Shown: positions 6,127 to 10,027 of the stretch, piece by piece
Position numbering within the stretch: the stretch's first letter is position 1
How the letters are laid out: each line of letters begins with the position of its first letter
Notes under the pieces: generated by a model
Databases searched by the model: none
Told to the model about the DNA's origin: nothing
The model's input: only the letters and a program-made list of their open reading frames with translations
Program-made: the position numbers and the translations under genes
NCBI GenBank assembly: GCA_945900685.1
Contig: CAMDJS010000071.1
Coordinates: 1-10,027, forward strand
Direction of reading: 5' to 3'
DNA: 10,027 nt
DNA from: Bordetella parapertussis
GTDB taxonomy: Bacteria; Pseudomonadota; Gammaproteobacteria; Burkholderiales; Burkholderiaceae_C

Positions 6127-7725
6127 ATGCACACACCCAGTACCACCCACACCGATGGATTGCCAGCCTCTGACAGCAGCTTGCCGCTGGGCTTGCAACG
6201 CGTGGAGCCCAAGCACGGACCGGTGCGCGAGGGCAAGGTGGAATGCAATGCGTGTCCGGTGCTTTGCCAAATTTCCGAAGGCCGCGTAGGTGCTTGTGAC
6301 CGCTACGCCAACCACGATGGTGTGTTGGTGCGACTTGATCCTGTCGTGATGTTGAGTCGCCAAACCAAAGACTCAAGCACGCAAGCGTTGATGCCGCGCA
6401 CCGAAGCAGACACCTTGCCACAAACACTCTCTGCGCATGACACGGAAGAACGCGGTGTCTTCGTCACCGGCATAGGCGCATCCACCACTTACCCGGATTA
6501 CAAACCCGCACCTTTCATCGTCGCGTCCAAGTCGCGCGGCGTGGACATGGTGACCGTGGTGACCGAAGGTATCTTCAGTTATTGCAGTTTGAAAGTGAAG
6601 ATTGATACGGACAGATATTTAGGCGATGAGCGCGCTGCCGTTTTGTTTCAAGGCGAAGAAGTCGGCCACGTCACCACCGCCGAATACGGCTCGCAAATGC
6701 TCAGCTTGGGTGGCGTGCACCACCTCACCGGCGGCAGCAAAGCGCAAGGCCGCATGGCATTGCAAATCATGCACAGTCTGGGCAACCACCAAGCGGTTGA
6801 AGTGCAAATTGAAAACGGCGCTAAGTTGGTGTTGCAAGCGGGCCAAGCCCCTGTGGTCGATGGGGTCACCGAGCAACGCATGCGTGTCGGTTGCGGCTCG
6901 GCCGCGATCGGTATGTTTGCGCGCCAGTGGTTAGGCGTGTGCGACGAAGTGGTGGTGGTGGACGACCACATCACCGGCGTACTCACCGAGCACCAGGCCG
7001 GGCGTTGTTTGCACATGAAGTCCAGCGGCATCAAGATCAAAGGACGCAAGTCCACGCCCGGGCGTTATTTCCAAGTGGCGCAACCGGGTACTGGCTGGGG
7101 CGGCACCGACATCACCGACCCTTTGTCTATATTGGATGCATGGAACCCTGACGAAGCATGGCCGGGCTTGCGCTTGCTCATGACCTCGACCACCGGCGAA
7201 CACGCGGCTTGGTTTGTGTTGGACGAACACTTGAAGCCGCACCCTGCCGATATGCCCGCAGCGGTCATGCAAGTGGTGGAGCGCATCGGCGAAAACTGCG
7301 AACCTTCATTGGTGTCGGTTTTGTTTTTAGGCGGCGCGGGCGGCAGTTTGCGCTCGGGTGTCACCGACAACCCAATACAACTGACACGCGCAGTCAAACA
7401 AGCTTTGGTGAATGTGAGTTGCGGCGGTGCACCGGCGTATGTCTGGCCGGGCGGCGGCATCACCTTGATGGTGGATGTGATGCGCATGCCGGCCAACAGT
7501 TTCGGCACGGTGCCCACACCGGCTATCGTGGCACCCATCGAATTCACCATGCGATTGAGCGACTACCAAGCGCTGGGCGGGCACATGGGTTTTGTGCGGA
7601 CCTTGGACGACAGCATTCGCAACGGCGCTTGGCACAACGACGGCGCGCCCACCCACATGCGCTGGGATTCGCCGCCCTCAGATGTATCACCGTGGCCGCT
7701 GGACGCGCCACCCATGTTGGGCTGA
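6127..7725 (+). CDS. hnr: 6-hydroxynicotinate reductase-like iron-sulfur protein
   Basis: From ATG 6127 the protein has 532 residues. An N-terminal four-cysteine motif, CNACPVLC...C (Cys40, Cys43, Cys47, Cys57), is a classic 4Fe-4S ligand set. Long glycine-rich segments follow (GGVHHLTGGSKAQGR, FLGGAGGSLRSGVTDNP, CGGAPAYVWPGGGITLMVDV). I recognise it as the 6-hydroxynicotinate reductase family, named for the E. barkeri enzyme that reduces 6-hydroxynicotinate to 1,4,5,6-tetrahydro-6-oxonicotinate. The true substrate here is inferred mainly from the adjacent enamidase. The start is uncertain: the frame is open back to TTG 6046, and GTG 6070 has GAGGG 4 nt upstream, but ATG 6127 best precedes the conserved region and lacks a good ribosome site. 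The stop overlaps the next gene (TGATG). Which protein donates electrons is not shown. Confidence 0.75.
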   Translation: MHTPSTTHTDGLPASDSSLPLGLQRVEPKHGPVREGKVECNACPVLCQISEGRVGACDRYANHDGVLVRLDPVVMLSRQTKDSSTQALMPRTEADTLPQTLSAHDTEERGVFVTGIGASTTYPDYKPAPFIVASKSRGVDMVTVVTEGIFSYCSLKVKIDTDRYLGDERAAVLFQGEEVGHVTTAEYGSQMLSLGGVHHLTGGSKAQGRMALQIMHSLGNHQAVEVQIENGAKLVLQAGQAPVVDGVTEQRMRVGCGSAAIGMFARQWLGVCDEVVVVDDHITGVLTEHQAGRCLHMKSSGIKIKGRKSTPGRYFQVAQPGTGWGGTDITDPLSILDAWNPDEAWPGLRLLMTSTTGEHAAWFVLDEHLKPHPADMPAAVMQVVERIGENCEPSLVSVLFLGGAGGSLRSGVTDNPIQLTRAVKQALVNVSCGGAPAYVWPGGGITLMVDVMRMPANSFGTVPTPAIVAPIEFTMRLSDYQALGGHMGFVRTLDDSIRNGAWHNDGAPTHMRWDSPPSDVSPWPLDAPPMLG

Positions 7726-8633
7726 TGCGCATGCATGCACAACGCCGAATACTTGACGATGGTCGTTGGCATTTTCAGCATGGCCCTATCGATATCGTTT
7801 TGCAATTGGCGGGTGAACCGCAGGCTTGCGCTGACGCGCTTGAAAACACATGGCAGCGCTTTGAGCAGATATTGCCTGAGTTGGTGAGTGAGTTGTCTTG
7901 GTTAAGGCAACCTGTGTCTGCTTTGGTTCAGCACAGCTTCAGTCACCCTGTTGCGCAACGTATGCACCGCGCCGCCGCGCAAGCTGCACAAGCTGCACAA
8001 GCCGCATTCTCCAGCCGCGACGGTTTCGTCACGCCCATGGTGGCAGTGGCGGGTTCTGTGGCGCAAGAATTGTTGCCTTATCTGGCGCAGCCTGGTGTGG
8101 ACAAAGCCTTTGTGAACAACGGCGGCGATATTGCATTGCATTTGCAAACAGGTGAAAGCTGGCGCGTTGGTGTGGTGACAGATTTGGCAAAGGCTTTGAG
8201 CGGGATGCAAACGCACGAACTGGTTGTCGACGGCGCGTTTGTCATCAGTGCTGACATGCCGGTGCGAGGTATAGCCACCAGTGGTTGGCAGGGCCGCAGT
8301 TTTTCATTCGGCATTGCAGACAGCGTGACCGTGCTAGCCGCGACCGCGGCGCAGGCCGATGTGGCCGCGACCTTGATTGCGAACGCAGTCAATATCGACG
8401 ACCCGCGTATTCAACGCCGCCCAGCTGATAGCTTGCGCGACGACACCGATTTGGGCGCGCGTTTGGTGACTGTGGATGTGCCGCGATTGTCAGAGGCGCA
8501 GATTCAGCAGGCTTTGCAACTCGGGCTAGACTGTGCCCGTGACATGCAGGCGCGCGGTTTGATTTATTCGGCCTTGTTAAGTTGTCAAGTTCACGCAGTG
8601 GTGACCGAATCTTTGGAATGCCGGGTGGAATGA
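7725..8633 (+). CDS. UPF0280 family protein (ApbE-like fold)
   Basis: The 302-residue protein belongs to UPF0280, a family related to the flavin transferase ApbE. Diagnostic segments are FVTPMVAVAGSVAQ (101-114), FVNNGGDIAL (129-138) and RGIATSGW (181-188) followed by FGIADSVTVLA, which mirror the ApbE NxGGD and IATSG...VTV pattern. ApbE attaches FMN covalently to protein threonines; whether UPF0280 proteins do so is not established. The start is ATG 7725, sharing one base with the reductase stop, and the gene itself overlaps the next one, so it is embedded in the operon. A short in-frame 9-bp repeat near 7981-8004 encodes AAQAAQAAQAAF (83-95), probably a surface helix of variable length. No signal peptide is seen, unlike exported ApbE. 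A role in maturing or assisting the reductase is inferred from context. Confidence 0.8.
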   Translation: MRMHAQRRILDDGRWHFQHGPIDIVLQLAGEPQACADALENTWQRFEQILPELVSELSWLRQPVSALVQHSFSHPVAQRMHRAAAQAAQAAQAAFSSRDGFVTPMVAVAGSVAQELLPYLAQPGVDKAFVNNGGDIALHLQTGESWRVGVVTDLAKALSGMQTHELVVDGAFVISADMPVRGIATSGWQGRSFSFGIADSVTVLAATAAQADVAATLIANAVNIDDPRIQRRPADSLRDDTDLGARLVTVDVPRLSEAQIQQALQLGLDCARDMQARGLIYSALLSCQVHAVVTESLECRVE

Positions 8634-9286
8634 TGAGCGAACTGATAGAAGTAAGACGCGTCTTAAGCCATGTGGAGCAAATCCACCACGAGTTCGGCCC
8701 GCCCGCAGAACATGCTTTGGTGCGCGGCGCTATCGCTGCGGTGTTGCGCAACCCGTATGCAGGCTCTTACCACGCAGACATCTTGCCGATGATGGAAGCA
8801 CTCAACCCATTGGGTGTGGACTTGGCCAAACAACTGTGTGATGCCATGGGCGTGAAGCCAGAGCAGATACAAGGCTACGGCAAAGGCGCCATCGTCGGTG
8901 CAGCCGGTGAGTTGGAGCACGGTGCTTTGTGGCATGTGCCGGGCGGTTTCGCCATGCGCGAACTGCTGGGTTGGAAAGGCGAACGCGCGTCCTACACGCA
9001 AGGCGGTGGCGGCGACAAACCCGCAGGCCAACCGGGCAATGGTTTGTCCATCGTGCCGTCCACTAAAAAAGTGGGACCCCCTGGCGCGAGTTTGGATGTA
9101 CCCCTGACACACATCAATGCCAGTTATGTGCGCAGCCATTTCGACGCGATGGAAATGCGCGTGCCGGGTGCACCGCGTGCCGATGAAATCATCGTCATCC
9201 TGGCCATGAGCACCGGTGCACGTGTGCATGCGCGCGTCGGCGGTTTGAAAGCACAAGACATCAGTCAATGGAACGGGTTGCGCTGA
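8633..9286 (+). CDS. PF06684 (DUF1185, 'amino acid synthesis') family protein, copy 1
   Basis: This 217-residue protein is of the PF06684 family, whose biochemical role is not established to my knowledge. Shared family features are NPYAG (40-44), YGKGAIVGAAGELEH (82-96), and the strongly conserved block LDVPLTHINASYVRSHFDAM (154-173), ending APRADEIIVIL and ARVGGL. Conserved His96, Asp155, His160, Arg167 and His169 could be catalytic or binding residues. Compared with copy 2 it has about 22 extra glycine-rich residues (around 113-137, including YTQGGGGDKPAG). The start is ATG 8633 in a TGATG overlap with the previous stop, with GGGTGG 4 nt upstream; ATG 8630, one codon earlier, is an alternative. 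There is no signal peptide. Its place after the reductase and UPF0280 genes links it to the same catabolic pathway. Confidence 0.8.
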   Translation: MSELIEVRRVLSHVEQIHHEFGPPAEHALVRGAIAAVLRNPYAGSYHADILPMMEALNPLGVDLAKQLCDAMGVKPEQIQGYGKGAIVGAAGELEHGALWHVPGGFAMRELLGWKGERASYTQGGGGDKPAGQPGNGLSIVPSTKKVGPPGASLDVPLTHINASYVRSHFDAMEMRVPGAPRADEIIVILAMSTGARVHARVGGLKAQDISQWNGLR

Positions 9287-9293
9287 AAGCGCA
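9279..9293 (+). promoter_or_regulatory. Small hairpin at the copy 1 stop, next to the copy 2 ribosome binding site
   Basis: TGCGCT (9279-9284) and AGCGCA (9288-9293) form a perfect 6-bp stem with a 3-nt GAA loop. The stem spans the copy 1 TGA stop and ends on the first base of the AGGAG ribosome site (9293-9297), 5 nt before ATG 9303. Ribosomes terminating on copy 1 would melt it, which could couple the levels of the two paralogues. This role is inferred. Confidence 0.4.
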
Positions 9294-9302
9294 GGAGACA
9301 CC

Positions 9303-9887
9303 ATGAAAGCCAACATCCGAAAAATCATTGTGCAAGTCGATGAAATTCATTTTGACGGTGGCAAAGCAGTGAAGCCGCCGACACGCCGTGCCTTGGCCAT
9401 GGCGGTCATCGCCAATCCGTATGCAGGTCGTTTCAGCGAGTCCTTGGATGAACTGATAGACATTGGCGAAGAACTCGGCGGAATGCTCGGCGAGCGTTGC
9501 GTGCAAGCCTTGGGTATTGCGCCTGAACAAGCGCAAAGCTATGGCAAAGCAGCCATCGTCGGTGAGGGCGGTGAGTTGGAGCACGCAGCCGCCATTCTTC
9601 ACCCCAAACTCGGCGTGCCCTTGCGCAAAGCGGTCAGCAAAGGCGCGGCCCTCGTGCCATCCGCGAAAAAGCAAGGCACTTTAGGCACGGCGATAGATGT
9701 GCCTTTGGGCCACAAAGACGCGGCGTTTGTGCGCAGCCATTTCGACGCCATGGAAGCGCGGGTGGCAGATGCGCCGCGTGCCAATGAAATCGTGGTGGCG
9801 GTGGTGGTCACCGACAGTGGCAGACCGCATGCGCGAGTGGGCGGATTACAAGTACATGAGATCGTGGGCCAAGACGGCCTGCGGTAA
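9303..9887 (+). CDS. PF06684 (DUF1185, 'amino acid synthesis') family protein, copy 2
   Basis: This 194-residue paralogue of the preceding gene starts 16 nt after it, with a clear AGGAG site 5 nt before ATG. It shares NPYAG (38-42), YGKAAIVGEGGELEHAA (80-96), the block IDVPLGHKDAAFVRSHFDAM (131-150), APRANEIVVAV and the end motif ARVGGL. It lacks the glycine-rich insertion of copy 1 and represents the compact form of the family. Conserved His94, Asp132, His137, Arg144 and His146 are equivalent to those of copy 1. No export signal is seen. Two co-transcribed, diverged copies suggest either a hetero-oligomer or two enzymes for successive or similar substrates. The family name 'amino acid synthesis' should not be taken as a demonstrated function. 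The gene is followed by a terminator, marking the end of the operon core. Confidence 0.8.
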   Translation: MKANIRKIIVQVDEIHFDGGKAVKPPTRRALAMAVIANPYAGRFSESLDELIDIGEELGGMLGERCVQALGIAPEQAQSYGKAAIVGEGGELEHAAAILHPKLGVPLRKAVSKGAALVPSAKKQGTLGTAIDVPLGHKDAAFVRSHFDAMEARVADAPRANEIVVAVVVTDSGRPHARVGGLQVHEIVGQDGLR

Positions 9888-9911
9888 ATCAGTGTCAAGC
9901 CAGTATCCCTA

Positions 9912-9934
9912 CGCACGGGTTGTGCGGTTTTTTT
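9912..9934 (+). terminator. Rho-independent terminator after PF06684 copy 2
   Basis: CGCAC (9912-9916) and GTGCG (9922-9926) form a GC-rich stem around a GGGTT loop, followed by G and seven T residues. The stem is short, so some read-through into the next gene, 15 nt later, is likely. Confidence 0.65.
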
Positions 9935-9949
9935 GATTGGAGATAAAAG

Positions 9950-10027
9950 ATGAAAGCAGATCGTAGAAAACTTCTGACCGCGTTGGGCACCATGGGCGCA
10001 TTGGGCGCAGTAGCCCCCTGGGCCTGG
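9950..10027 (+). CDS. N-terminus of a twin-arginine exported protein (truncated by window edge)
   Basis: Only 26 codons are present. ATG 9950 is preceded by GGAG 8 nt upstream. The peptide starts MKADRRKLLTALG and continues with a hydrophobic Ala/Gly/Leu run to AVAPWAW, which is a twin-arginine (Tat) signal with RR at residues 5-6. The product is therefore probably sent folded to the periplasm. Its position after a short terminator downstream of a catabolic operon suggests a substrate-binding protein of an ABC or TRAP transporter for the same compound. No mature sequence is visible to prove this, and a Tat-exported redox enzyme is the main alternative. Confidence 0.55.
   Translation, partial: MKADRRKLLTALGTMGALGAVAPWAW

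Noticed and set aside
7158..7724. N-terminal extension of the UPF0280 frame into the reductase gene
   Set aside because: The frame happens to be open within the reductase coding region. The family-like sequence begins at the ATG overlapping the reductase stop, and the upstream part has Arg/His-rich shadow composition.
8663..9328. Minus-strand open frame opposite PF06684 copy 1
   Set aside because: Antisense to a conserved family member and without any motif.

Overview
The window looks like chromosomal DNA of a Gram-negative proteobacterium, most likely a betaproteobacterium of the Burkholderiales. This is an inference from moderately GC-rich coding sequence, a 7TMR-DISM-type periplasmic sensor, a twin-arginine export signal, and an operon of UPF0280 and PF06684 genes of a kind I associate with that order. 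No rRNA, tRNA, CRISPR array or complete insertion sequence was seen.

Layout. (1) 1-590, minus strand: the N-terminal 196 residues of an exported sensor protein that runs off the left edge. (2) 782-1567, minus strand: a crotonase-fold (enoyl-CoA hydratase/isomerase) protein with altered catalytic positions. (3) About 1680-4495: an AT-richer insert holding an OLD-like ATPase/TOPRIM gene split by one in-frame TAA, followed by an overlapping D12-class DNA adenine methyltransferase. It looks like a horizontally acquired defence or restriction-type module. (4) 4492-4755, minus strand: a small ribbon-helix-helix (antitoxin-like) gene with no toxin partner. (5) 4836-10027: a catabolic locus. A gene for an enamidase (minus strand) is divergent from a plus-strand operon of a 6-hydroxynicotinate reductase-like Fe-S protein, a UPF0280 (ApbE-like) protein and two tandem PF06684 ('amino acid synthesis', DUF1185) paralogues. 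A terminator follows, then the start of a Tat-exported protein, possibly a transporter binding protein.

How the genes work together. In nicotinate fermentation by Eubacterium barkeri, 6-hydroxynicotinate reductase makes 1,4,5,6-tetrahydro-6-oxonicotinate and enamidase hydrolyses it to 2-formylglutarate. Both enzymes are recognisable here, so the right half probably encodes reductive opening of a 6-oxo-pyridine carboxylate or a similar N-heterocycle. UPF0280 and the two PF06684 proteins are translationally linked to the reductase but have no assigned reaction. They are the most interesting undescribed part of this locus. The operon uses stop/start overlaps (reductase-UPF0280 and UPF0280-PF06684 copy 1) and a 16-nt gap before copy 2. 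Nicotinate dehydrogenase and the steps after 2-formylglutarate are not in the window.

The central insert is a separate story. An ATPase plus TOPRIM nuclease paired with an adenine methyltransferase suggests a self/non-self DNA discrimination system. In this strain the nuclease gene carries a premature stop, while the downstream methyltransferase appears intact.
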